Assembly (NCBI RefSeq): GCF_000855665.1
Contig: NZ_JXSS01000062.1
Coordinates: 62,001-126,000, forward strand
Direction: 5' to 3'
Length of the DNA: 64,000 nt
DNA from: Lysobacter sp. A03
Lineage (GTDB): Bacteria > Pseudomonadota > Gammaproteobacteria > Xanthomonadales > Xanthomonadaceae
Made by a program: the position numbers and the translations under genes. The notes beneath the pieces are model-generated. The model did not search any database and was not told the DNA's origin. It worked only from the letters and a program-made list of their open reading frames with translations. This document shows, one piece after another, positions 45,697-53,193 of the stretch; the stretch's first letter is position 1, and each line of letters opens with the position of its first letter.

Positions 45697-46064
45697 CAAC
45701 GATCCGATCAGCGTGCGCAAGACAGCCCCCGGCCGTCGTTGGCGAGGGCTATTCCTCGGGTACTGATCAGTGTCGCTGCATATCGCATCCGTTGCCTCCC
45801 TCGATTTGACGCACGAGTGTCGCGGCGTTACCCAGCGGCGGCGTTATCGTGCGTAGCATCCCGCCTTGAGCGTCACTATGTGACAATCAAGGTCAATCGA
45901 ACGTAGCCGAATGCGAACTGCAATACCAGCTTGCGGCGTGTTTTTTTTCCTATCTGAGACTTTTTAACAACGCCGTTCAGCTAGCCCGTAAGTCATTGTT
46001 CGCCTTCACCAAAAGCTAACGCGAGACTGCTGACGGTAGGGTGGGATGCGCGGGTTGCAAGGGG
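45697..46064. other. Intergenic region upstream of sctV with a small palindrome
   Basis: 368 bases without a credible gene. It should contain the promoter of the reverse-strand T3SS operon, but I see no clear -35/-10 pair. GTCACTATGTGAC at 45872-45884 is a perfect 5 bp inverted repeat around TAT, a possible regulator site. A T-rich stretch lies near 45940-45975. No plant-inducible-promoter (TTCGC-N15-TTCGC) box was found. Confidence 0.5.
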
Positions 46065-46511
46065 TCAGATTTCCGGTTTTCCGGTATCCACCGCTATGTC
46101 AGCGGCGTCAAGTTCTGCTAAGAGATTCAGGGATTGCGCCCCGACGCCGATCGCGAATACCCGGTCGGCCCGGGTCTTCAGCACCACCACCCGCTCGCGG
46201 GGACCCACCGGCAGCACCTGCACGATGGAGAGGGCCGCGTCGCGACCGGTCAACTTGTAGCGGCGGCGGGCGAAGAAAAGGACAGCGAACAGGCCAGCGA
46301 TGACGAGAAGCAAAGGCACCACGACCGCGATCAGGTCCCACATGAAGGAGCCGGACGCAACCGCGGACGTACCCGCCGCGGCTGCCACGTCGGGATCGAC
46401 GGAAGTGGCGGCCTGCATCGCTGCCCGGGCCGGAAAGCAGCTCAGCGCCAGCAAGGCCGCTGTGACGGTGGGCACGATCGGTTTGCGCAGGAAGGGGGTC
46501 ATGTCAGCCAT
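46065..46511 (-). CDS. FliO-like membrane protein in the T3SS cluster
   Basis: A 148-residue protein. After a hydrophobic N-terminal segment (PTVTAALLALSCFPARAA, signal-like) a single strong membrane helix (WDLIAVVVPLLLVIAGLFAVLFF) is followed by RRRYKLTGRDAALSIVQVLPVGPRERVVVLK, the cytoplasmic motif of the FliO family. FliO normally chaperones FliP (SctR equivalent) in flagella. No flagellar gene is present in the window and this gene lies between sctV and the sctQRST operon, so it probably serves this injectisome. A distant, truncated flagellar remnant is possible but less likely. Confidence 0.75.
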   Translation of the reverse strand: MADMTPFLRKPIVPTVTAALLALSCFPARAAMQAATSVDPDVAAAAGTSAVASGSFMWDLIAVVVPLLLVIAGLFAVLFFARRRYKLTGRDAALSIVQVLPVGPRERVVVLKTRADRVFAIGVGAQSLNLLAELDAADIAVDTGKPEI

Positions 46512-46612
46512 CGGAGTGGGACTCGGGCGGGAAGGGCGCGGCTACGGTAGCAGCAAGGCAGGCCTGATCCGGATGCCGTTTCCAGGAACAAGGGTGAGGG
46601 GATGGGCGCGCG

Positions 46613-47689
46613 ATGAAGAGTGAAGTGACAACCGGGGACGCACGGAAAACGACATCGCCCGATTCCTGTCCGGATCTGCTGGCGGTGCTGGACGGATTGC
46701 CGTTCGCCTGCGCCGCCTTTGATCCGGCCAGCGAGGGACTGGTGGGCGCCAACCAGCGCTATCTGGAGGAGTTTGGTCCGCTGCCCGGTCACGTCGCGCG
46801 TGACCGCCTGCTCTCCCACTTCCCCGGCGCCGGCGACGAAGTGCGGCTGGATCACAACGGCCGCTGGTATGGGCTGCACTGGAGCAGTATCACTACCGCC
46901 GCTGCGCCGTTGGCGCTGCTGACCGCGGTCGACATCAGCGAGCGCCTGGAAGTGCTCGACTCGCACAAGAGCCAGCAGGAAAAGTTGCTGTTCACCTCGC
47001 GCATGATGTCGGTCGGTGAAATGGCGGCGACCCTGGCCCACGAGCTCAACCAGCCGTTGGCGGCGATCGTCAATTACCTCAACGGCAGTCTGCGCCTGGT
47101 CGCGCAGGCGGGCGGGCCGGTGCAGGTGGAGCGCGCCCTGCAGGCGGCGCGCACCCAGGCCGAACATGCCAGCGCGGTGATCGCCCGGGTGCGCGAGTTT
47201 GTCCGCGCCCGCGAACCACGGCGCTCGGCACAGGCGCTGTCGTCCATGGTCGAGACGGTGCTTGAGCTGCTTCGCTTGGAGGCCGAGCGCCAGCAGTTGC
47301 GCATCGACGTGATCCTGCCACCGGTGCTCCCGGCCGCGTGGGCAGACCACGTGATGGTCGAGCAGGTGTTGTTGAACCTGGTCAAGAACGCGATCGAAGC
47401 CATGCGCGAGGTTGCCGCCGAGCGTCGCGCGCTACGCGTGGAGGGTCGGGTCAACCTGGATGGTGACCTGGAGGTTCGCGTTATCGATCGGGGTGTCGGG
47501 CTGGCCGAGGACGAGCAGGACCAGTTGTTCTCGCCGTTCTTCACCACCAAGGCCGATGGCCTGGGCATCGGCTTGGCGATCTGCAGGTCGATCATCGAGT
47601 ACCACGAGGGACGCCTGTTCTTTGAACCCCATCCCGACGGCGGCAGCGTGTTCGGCTTTACCCTGCCTACGGCTCAGGGTCGGCAATGA
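46613..47689 (+). CDS. Soluble PAS-domain sensor histidine kinase
   Basis: A 358-residue kinase without membrane segments. An N-terminal PAS-like sensor region (about residues 20-115, with DGLPFACAAFDPASEGLVGA) precedes a HisKA domain with LAHELNQPLAAIVNYL (phospho-His in the HELNQP box) and an ATPase domain with N box LVKNAIEAM, GVGLAEDEQ and FFTTKADGLGIGLA. This is the FixL-like group. It opens the forward operon and is followed by its response regulator after 33 bases, so it likely controls expression of the T3SS. The signal sensed is unknown; no heme-binding motif was seen. Confidence 0.9.
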   Translation: MKSEVTTGDARKTTSPDSCPDLLAVLDGLPFACAAFDPASEGLVGANQRYLEEFGPLPGHVARDRLLSHFPGAGDEVRLDHNGRWYGLHWSSITTAAAPLALLTAVDISERLEVLDSHKSQQEKLLFTSRMMSVGEMAATLAHELNQPLAAIVNYLNGSLRLVAQAGGPVQVERALQAARTQAEHASAVIARVREFVRAREPRRSAQALSSMVETVLELLRLEAERQQLRIDVILPPVLPAAWADHVMVEQVLLNLVKNAIEAMREVAAERRALRVEGRVNLDGDLEVRVIDRGVGLAEDEQDQLFSPFFTTKADGLGIGLAICRSIIEYHEGRLFFEPHPDGGSVFGFTLPTAQGRQ

Positions 47690-47722
47690 CCGGCCACGGG
47701 ATTTTCCACGCCGGAGGCTGGC

Positions 47723-48340
47723 ATGACTGACGTCGCTGCAATCGCAACGCTTGTCCACCTGGTCGATGACAACGACGCGTTCCGCGAGTCCACCGCGTGG
47801 CTGCTGCAGACTGCGGGATTCGAGGTTCGCGAATATGCGTCAGGGCCCCGGTTCCTGGCCGAGGTGGTGGATGCGACCCCGACGACGTCGTCGACATCCT
47901 CCGCCGCGGCCGAATGCCTGGTGTCGGACATTCGCATGCCCGAGATGAGCGGCCTGCAACTGCAGGCCGAGCTGCGCCGCCGCGACAACGCATTGCCGCT
48001 GGTGTTTGTGACCGCGCACGGCGACGTTCCGTTGGCGGTGGAGGCGATGCGCAATGGCGCCGCACACTTCCTGGAGAAACCGTTCTCCGATGATGCGCTG
48101 ATCGAGGCGATCCGCACGGCCTTGGCCAAGCCGGTAGGCGCTGCCGTTGCGCTGGCCAAGCTGACCCCGCGCGAAAAGCAGGTTCTGGACCTGGTCGTGG
48201 CCAGCAAGCCCAACAAGATCATCGCCGACATCCTCGGGATCAGCATCAAGACCGTTGAACTTCACAGGGCCAACATGATGGCAAAGCTTGGGGTACGGTC
48301 TGTCCCCGATTTGATGAAGGTGGCACTCGGACATGGCTGA
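47723..48340 (+). CDS. Response regulator, FixJ family, T3SS-linked
   Basis: A 205-residue regulator. The receiver domain has acidic pair VDDND, phosphoacceptor Asp69 in VSDIRMPEMSG, Thr97 and Lys119; a Thr/Ser-rich insertion (residues 51-63) interrupts it. The C-terminal LuxR-type HTH has LTPREKQVLDLVVASKPNKI and KTVELHRANMMAKL. It pairs with the upstream kinase. The sctQ start overlaps its stop by 8 bases, tying the regulator to the secretion genes. Confidence 0.92.
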   Translation: MTDVAAIATLVHLVDDNDAFRESTAWLLQTAGFEVREYASGPRFLAEVVDATPTTSSTSSAAAECLVSDIRMPEMSGLQLQAELRRRDNALPLVFVTAHGDVPLAVEAMRNGAAHFLEKPFSDDALIEAIRTALAKPVGAAVALAKLTPREKQVLDLVVASKPNKIIADILGISIKTVELHRANMMAKLGVRSVPDLMKVALGHG

Positions 48341-49454
48341 CGCTGGAAGTGAAACGATCGACGCGAACCGGGCCGACGACGCTGCAGACGCCAAGTGCGT
48401 GACGTCGCTCCGTGGGCGTGTACCGTCGATGGCGGCGTCGCACCTGCTTCCGCTGCAGGCCTTGTTCGAGTACCCGCGGCGATGGCATCTTTCCGACGGA
48501 GGCCGTCTGGTGTTCTCGCCGGGGGCGCCCGATAACGGCGCCGCAACCTTCGCCATCGATGCGGACGGCATGCGCATGGCGCTGCGTCTGGATGAGGAGC
48601 CGGAGACGAAGTGTGCCGGCCTGCACTGGGGCGATTACGAGGGCCGCTCACGCGTGCTCGCGTGGAGCCTTGCCCAGGAATCCCGCCTGGCGCGTCTCAG
48701 CGATGCGCTGGGCATGGCACTGGTACCGGTGTTGCCGGCCGCGGATGCAGGCGCCAATGCGGGGCGCGCCGATAGCGATTCGCGGGACGTCTGGCTCGAC
48801 TTCGTGGTCGAGGAGCCGGACATCCCCGACGAGCCGAAGCCGCCGGGCCTGAGCGGGCTGCTGCGCCTGCCGGTCGACAGCCTCGCTCCACTGCTCGCAC
48901 GCGCAGGCGATCCCTACGGAGAGGATCCGCCGGTGCCTTTGGGCGCGTGGCCCGGCTTGCCCAGCACGGTGGCGATCGGATTTTCCGGGCCGGATATTCC
49001 CTTGGCCGAATGGCGGACCCTCACGCCCGGCAGCGTCATTGTTGCCGGTCGCGCGAGCGCGCCTCCGCCGGCGCACGCAGTCGCTTGCGGAAGACGTTGG
49101 CCGTTGGCGCCCGATGGCCAGGGCTGGCGCGTGGACGGCCCATCAGAATCATTGTCACCCCCTCAGGAGAGTTCCATGACCAGCAACGATGAAGCCGGTG
49201 CGCAGCCGGAAGTGGAGGCCGCGGCCGGAGGCGAGGGCATTGAGCAACTGGCGGTCCAGCTGAGGTTCGAGCTGGGCGAGCTCGAGTTGAGCATCGCCGA
49301 GTTGTCGGCGCTGCAGCCCGGATACGTGTTCCCGCTCGCCAGCCGCCTGGAAGGGGCGAACGTGGCAATCCGCGCCAATGGCCGCCAGGTCGGTCGCGGC
49401 GAGGTGGTGGCGGTCGGCGACACGTTGGGTATCCGTCTGCTGGCGTGGAGCTGA
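48333..49454 (+). CDS. sctQ: T3SS C-ring / sorting platform protein SctQ
   Basis: A 373-residue protein. The N-terminal part is poorly conserved; the last 75 residues form a SPOA domain (VQLRFELGELELSIAELSALQPGYVFPL, ANGRQVGRGEVVAVGDTLGIRLLAW), homologous to FliN/FliM. SctQ forms the cytoplasmic pods with SctK, SctL and SctN. An internal start gives a separate C-terminal product (see 49176). The start overlaps the response regulator by 8 bases and sctR begins 4 bases after the stop. Confidence 0.92.
   Translation: MADAGSETIDANRADDAADAKCVTSLRGRVPSMAASHLLPLQALFEYPRRWHLSDGGRLVFSPGAPDNGAATFAIDADGMRMALRLDEEPETKCAGLHWGDYEGRSRVLAWSLAQESRLARLSDALGMALVPVLPAADAGANAGRADSDSRDVWLDFVVEEPDIPDEPKPPGLSGLLRLPVDSLAPLLARAGDPYGEDPPVPLGAWPGLPSTVAIGFSGPDIPLAEWRTLTPGSVIVAGRASAPPPAHAVACGRRWPLAPDGQGWRVDGPSESLSPPQESSMTSNDEAGAQPEVEAAAGGEGIEQLAVQLRFELGELELSIAELSALQPGYVFPLASRLEGANVAIRANGRQVGRGEVVAVGDTLGIRLLAWS
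49176..49454 (+). CDS. SctQ-C, internal translation product of sctQ
   Basis: An in-frame ATG at 49176, preceded by AGGAGAG 5 bases upstream, would give a 92-residue protein covering the SPOA domain. In Yersinia (YscQ-C), Salmonella (SsaQ-S) and Shigella (Spa33-C) such a product is made from the same gene and joins the full-length protein. The strong ribosome-binding site inside a coding frame is direct evidence; production in this organism is inference. Confidence 0.7.
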   Translation: MTSNDEAGAQPEVEAAAGGEGIEQLAVQLRFELGELELSIAELSALQPGYVFPLASRLEGANVAIRANGRQVGRGEVVAVGDTLGIRLLAWS

Positions 49455-49457
49455 CGC

Positions 49458-50345
49458 GTGGACTTCAGTTCCTTTTCTCCGGCACTGATTCTCGTCACCG
49501 TCGTCAGCCTTGCGCTGGCGCCATTCGTCGCGGTGATGGTCACCTCGTTCACCAAGATCGTGGTGGTGCTCAGCCTGTTGCGCAACGCGCTCGGGCTGCA
49601 GCAGGTCCCACCCAACGTGGTCATCAACGGCCTGGCGATCGTGCTGTCGATCTACGTGATGTATCCGGTCCTGCTGGACACCCACGCGGCAATCACCGGC
49701 CAGGCTCAATCCACGAGTGCGAGCCAGCCGGCCACCCAACCTGGGGCTGCCGAACCGCCGATAGCAGAGCCCATCGCGCCGATCCCGGGTGTCGAGGTTG
49801 CGGTGGACAGCACGGCAGAAATGCTGGGTCCGGCCGGGTCGCAACTGGCCGCACAGGTCGATACCGACGACATCGCCGGAACTGCTCAGGCAGAAGCGGA
49901 GGAAGAGGGCGTCGCCGCGCTGCCGCCGCTGGCGCCGGGCGAGCGCATGGATACGGCCCGTCTGCTGAAGCTGGTCGACGTCGGCAAGGAGCCGCTGCGC
50001 GGGTTCCTGATCAAGCATTCCAGCGATACTGAACGAGCGTTTTTCCTGCGCAGCGCGCAGCGTCTGCTGCCGCAGGTTCGGCAGGCGGATATCACCGCGA
50101 CCGATTTCATCGTGATCGTGCCGGCGTTTACCGTCAGCGAACTCACGGCCGCATTCCAGATCGGGTTCCTGATCTTCCTGCCCTTCCTGATCATCGATCT
50201 GGTAGTGGCCAATATCCTGTTGGCGCTGGGCATGATGATGATGTCGCCCACGATCGTCTCGCTGCCGTTCAAGCTGTTGCTGTTCGTACTGATCGACGGC
50301 TGGGCGAAGCTCGTGCACGGGCTGGTGCTTACGTATGCGATCTAG
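49458..50345 (+). CDS. sctR: T3SS export gate protein SctR with a long insertion
   Basis: A 295-residue FliP/SctR-family protein that starts with GTG. The conserved N-terminal part has FTKIVVVLSLLRNALGLQQVPPN and the C-terminal part has IVPAFTVSELTAAFQIGFLIFLPFLIIDLVVANILLALGMMMMSP. Between them, about residues 80-165 form a low-complexity, Pro/Ala/Glu-rich insertion not found in usual SctR (about 217 residues). SctR forms the pentameric core of the export gate with SctS and SctT. sctS follows 51 bases later. Confidence 0.95.
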   Translation: MDFSSFSPALILVTVVSLALAPFVAVMVTSFTKIVVVLSLLRNALGLQQVPPNVVINGLAIVLSIYVMYPVLLDTHAAITGQAQSTSASQPATQPGAAEPPIAEPIAPIPGVEVAVDSTAEMLGPAGSQLAAQVDTDDIAGTAQAEAEEEGVAALPPLAPGERMDTARLLKLVDVGKEPLRGFLIKHSSDTERAFFLRSAQRLLPQVRQADITATDFIVIVPAFTVSELTAAFQIGFLIFLPFLIIDLVVANILLALGMMMMSPTIVSLPFKLLLFVLIDGWAKLVHGLVLTYAI

Positions 50346-50396
50346 GCTGGGTCCCGTCTGTCGTGGCCCCGCTGGGCGGATTCCGGGAGTCCGGCC

Positions 50397-50663
50397 ATGA
50401 ACGAGGTTTTGGAGCTCACCAAGCAGGCGTTGTGGCTTGTGCTGATCCTGTCCGGTCCGCCGATCGCCGCAGCGGCGATCTTTGGACTGGTGATCGCCTT
50501 CCTGCAGGCGGCCACGCAGCTGCAGGAGCAGACCTTCGCCTACGCGGTGAAGTTGCTGGTGATCGTGCTGACGCTGTTCATCACGGCGTCGCTGCTCGGC
50601 GGCACCTTGTTTACGTTCGCCGAACGCCTCTTCATTGAGTTCCCGGGGCTGGTCAGGCGATGA
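50397..50663 (+). CDS. sctS: T3SS export gate protein SctS
   Basis: An 88-residue protein with two membrane segments (about 16-38 and 52-74), of the FliQ/SctS family; ALWLVLILSGPPIAAAAIFGLVIAFLQAATQLQEQTFAYAVKLL is highly diagnostic. It packs around the SctR-SctT core in the inner membrane. It lies in the normal sctR-sctS-sctT order. Confidence 0.96.
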   Translation: MNEVLELTKQALWLVLILSGPPIAAAAIFGLVIAFLQAATQLQEQTFAYAVKLLVIVLTLFITASLLGGTLFTFAERLFIEFPGLVRR

Positions 50664-50739
50664 CCCGGCGGTTTGTGGTTCCACGGCGCATCGCAAAGCA
50701 TGGTGTATTTGTGCCGGCCCATAGAACGAAGTTCAACTG

Positions 50740-51522
50740 ATGCCGTTTGATGGTGTCGGCAATGCGCTGTTGGCCCTGGCACTCACGCTGCCGCGTGTGA
50801 TCGGCGCGTTCGTGATGCTGCCGCTGCTTACCTCGCAGAACATTCCGGCGATGGTGCGCAACAGCTTCCTGGTCAGTCTTGCCGTGGTTGCACTGCCGAT
50901 CGCGATGGCCGGTGCGCCGATCGATGCGATGGGTGCCCCCATGTGGCCGGTGATCGTGCTCAAGGAGATCTTCCTCGGCATGGCGATCGGGTTCTGTTTC
51001 GGCATGGTGTTCTGGGCGATCGGCGCGGCCGGCAACCTGATGGACAGCCAGGTCGGCATGGCGATGGCGTCGATCTTCGATCCCATCCAGGGCCATCAGG
51101 CAGCCCCGCACGGGCAGTTCCTGTCGCAGTTGGCAGCGTGGCTGTTCATGGCCAGCGGCGCGTTCCTGATCTTCCTCGACCTGCTCCTTTCCAGCTACGC
51201 GTTGTGGCCGGTGATGTCCTACTTCCCGCAGATACAGGCCGAGGGCAGGGAATTGTTCATCGGCCAGTTCAGCTACCTTATGACCGCGCTGCTGGTGATG
51301 GCCTCGCCAGCATTGATCCTCCTGCTGCTGGTGGATCTGTCCTTCGGGCTGGTCAACCGCTACGCGCCGCAGCTGAACGTATTCGCGCTGACGCTGCCGA
51401 TCAAGGCCTGGGTGGCGACCGGCATGATCCTGCTGCTGATGGGGGTTTACGTCGAGATGGTGCTGAAGAAACTCGGTGAGAACCGCGGCCTGCTGGAAGT
51501 CCTCAACCGGGTGTTTTCCTGA
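50740..51522 (+). CDS. sctT: T3SS export gate protein SctT
   Basis: A 260-residue integral membrane protein of the FliR/SctT family with about six membrane segments. It shows RVIGAFVMLPLLTSQNIPAMVRN, GMVFWAIGAAGNLMDSQVGMAMAS and QLNVFALTLPIKA. Together with SctR and SctS it forms the helical export gate. It ends the forward operon, 36 bases from the convergent end of sctU. Confidence 0.96.
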   Translation: MPFDGVGNALLALALTLPRVIGAFVMLPLLTSQNIPAMVRNSFLVSLAVVALPIAMAGAPIDAMGAPMWPVIVLKEIFLGMAIGFCFGMVFWAIGAAGNLMDSQVGMAMASIFDPIQGHQAAPHGQFLSQLAAWLFMASGAFLIFLDLLLSSYALWPVMSYFPQIQAEGRELFIGQFSYLMTALLVMASPALILLLLVDLSFGLVNRYAPQLNVFALTLPIKAWVATGMILLLMGVYVEMVLKKLGENRGLLEVLNRVFS

Positions 51523-51558
51523 CCGCTCGCGCTGAGGGTGCGGCGCAGCCGCTTCGGC

Positions 51559-52623
51559 TCAGTCGCGCGCGTCGCGCACGCCCTCGGCCCAGTGCAGGAC
51601 CTCGGCCACGGCCTCGAAGAATTCGTTGCTGATGTGGTCGTCCAGCGCGACCTTCTCGTGCAGCCCGCGCGCCAGCGGAATGTTCTGCAGGATCGGGACC
51701 CCGGCTTCCTCGGCCGCCTGCCGGATCATCTCGGCGGTATGGCCTTCGCCCTTGGCGACGACGATGGGGAGGTCGGTTTCGCCGTCCTGGTAGCGCAGCG
51801 CAATGGCGATGTGGGTGGGGTTGGTCACGACGACGTTCGCTCCGCGGACGGCATGCATCATGTTCTGCTGCGACCACTCCTGATGCAACTGGCGACGGCG
51901 CTGTTTGACGTGCGGGTCGCCCTCGCTGTCCTTGAGTTCCTGGCGGATGTCACGCCGGCTCATGCGCAGGTTCTTCAGGTACGAGTACTTCTGGTACGAG
52001 GTGTCGAGCGCCGAGATGAAGAAAAATACGCAGATCGTCCAGATCACGATCTGCGACAGGCCCTGCCACAGCGCTGCGCCGATCGCCTGGGGCGGGGAGG
52101 TCGGCAGCTGCAGCAGGTCAGGAAGCATGCCGCGCACGACGATCCAGCCAATCCCGATCAGCGCGGCCGACTTGACGATCGACTTGACCAACTCCACCAG
52201 GTTGTCCATCGAAAACATCTTCTTGATGCCTTCGACCGGGTTGAGCTTGTCCATTTTCGGCTTGACCTTCTCCCAGCTGAGCAGCGGCCCCACCTGGAGG
52301 AACTCGATCAGCAGGCCCAGCATCAGCGACATCGCGAGCAGCGGCAGCATCAGCCACAGGAAGGTCTCGATCGCGGTCTGCGCCAGCAGAGGAAGGCTCG
52401 TGTCAAAGGGCTGGCCCAGCGTCGCCAGGCTCTGTTCGAAGAGGTTGTTGATCCGCGCGTGCATGGAGCCGACCAGCATCCACGCTGCCACCAGCCAGCC
52501 CATCACCAGCACGGTGCCGGTGAGGTCGCGGCTTTTGGAGACATTGCCTTCCTTGCGCGCATCGAGAATGCGTTTTCGGGTAGGAGGCTCGGTCTTGTCG
52601 GCGCCTTTGTCTTTTTCCGACAC
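51559..52623 (-). CDS. sctU: T3SS autocleaving switch protein SctU
   Basis: A 354-residue FlhB/YscU-family protein. An N-terminal start with KTEPPTRKRILDARKEGNVSKSRDL precedes four membrane segments, and the cytoplasmic domain has the autocleavage motif NPTH at residues 268-271 (VVVTNPTHIAIALRY). Cleavage switches substrate specificity with SctP. Unlike in most clusters it is on the reverse strand, convergent with sctT rather than following it. Confidence 0.96.
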   Translation of the reverse strand: MSEKDKGADKTEPPTRKRILDARKEGNVSKSRDLTGTVLVMGWLVAAWMLVGSMHARINNLFEQSLATLGQPFDTSLPLLAQTAIETFLWLMLPLLAMSLMLGLLIEFLQVGPLLSWEKVKPKMDKLNPVEGIKKMFSMDNLVELVKSIVKSAALIGIGWIVVRGMLPDLLQLPTSPPQAIGAALWQGLSQIVIWTICVFFFISALDTSYQKYSYLKNLRMSRRDIRQELKDSEGDPHVKQRRRQLHQEWSQQNMMHAVRGANVVVTNPTHIAIALRYQDGETDLPIVVAKGEGHTAEMIRQAAEEAGVPILQNIPLARGLHEKVALDDHISNEFFEAVAEVLHWAEGVRDARD

Positions 52624-52808
52624 GGGCGGCCCTCGAATCTGGGAGGATCAGAGGCTAGCATGGGCCCAGGCCGGTTCCGACTGCCTCCGAATGGACCTGA
52701 ATATGCCGGCAGCACCCTGGTAGTTACCCCAGATGCCAGGGTCGCGCACACGCGGTACATTTCAGCCATCCCTCCGTCCCCGGGTGTTATCGAGGCCAAC
52801 GCAAACGC

Positions 52809-53138
52809 ATGAACAGCATCGGCAACAGTCCACAACTTGATCGCGCCGGCCTGCAATCGCTGGCCGACCGTCTTGCGCTGGATGATCCTGCACGCCATGG
52901 CGCGCAACTGCCGACTGCCACTCCCGCGATCGACGAAGCCGCCGGATTACGCAGCCACGCGGCTCCCCCACTGGTCGATGCCGGCGAGCAGGCGCTGGGC
53001 GTGGCAGCATGGGACGGTATGGCCGGCGGGCAGCGGATGTTGGCCAGCGACATGGCGCTGCAGGGCATGCTGGGGCGCCTCGACCTGCCATCAGCGGTCG
53101 ATGCCGGCGTCGACGCGGTAGTCGCCGCACTCGGCTGA
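52809..53138 (+). CDS. Small protein of unknown function next to the T3SS
   Basis: A 109-residue protein, Ala/Leu/Asp-rich, with no signal peptide, membrane segment or Cys; C-terminal part (GMAGGQRMLASDMALQGMLGRLDL) is helical. It starts ATG without a strong ribosome-binding site, is divergent from sctU (185-base gap with nothing else recognised), and is 55 bases upstream of the next unknown gene in the same direction. It may be a chaperone or substrate, but I recognise no family. A spurious frame cannot be ruled out. Confidence 0.45.
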   Translation: MNSIGNSPQLDRAGLQSLADRLALDDPARHGAQLPTATPAIDEAAGLRSHAAPPLVDAGEQALGVAAWDGMAGGQRMLASDMALQGMLGRLDLPSAVDAGVDAVVAALG

Positions 53139-53193
53139 GGGCTAGCATCGGCACTACGCAGCGTTTCGATCCTGCGCGGAGACCGGCTGCCCC

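Noticed and set aside
45697-46064. Plant-inducible-promoter (HrpX) box before the T3SS operon
   Set aside because: One TTCGC occurs near 46000 but no second copy at the required 15-base spacing.
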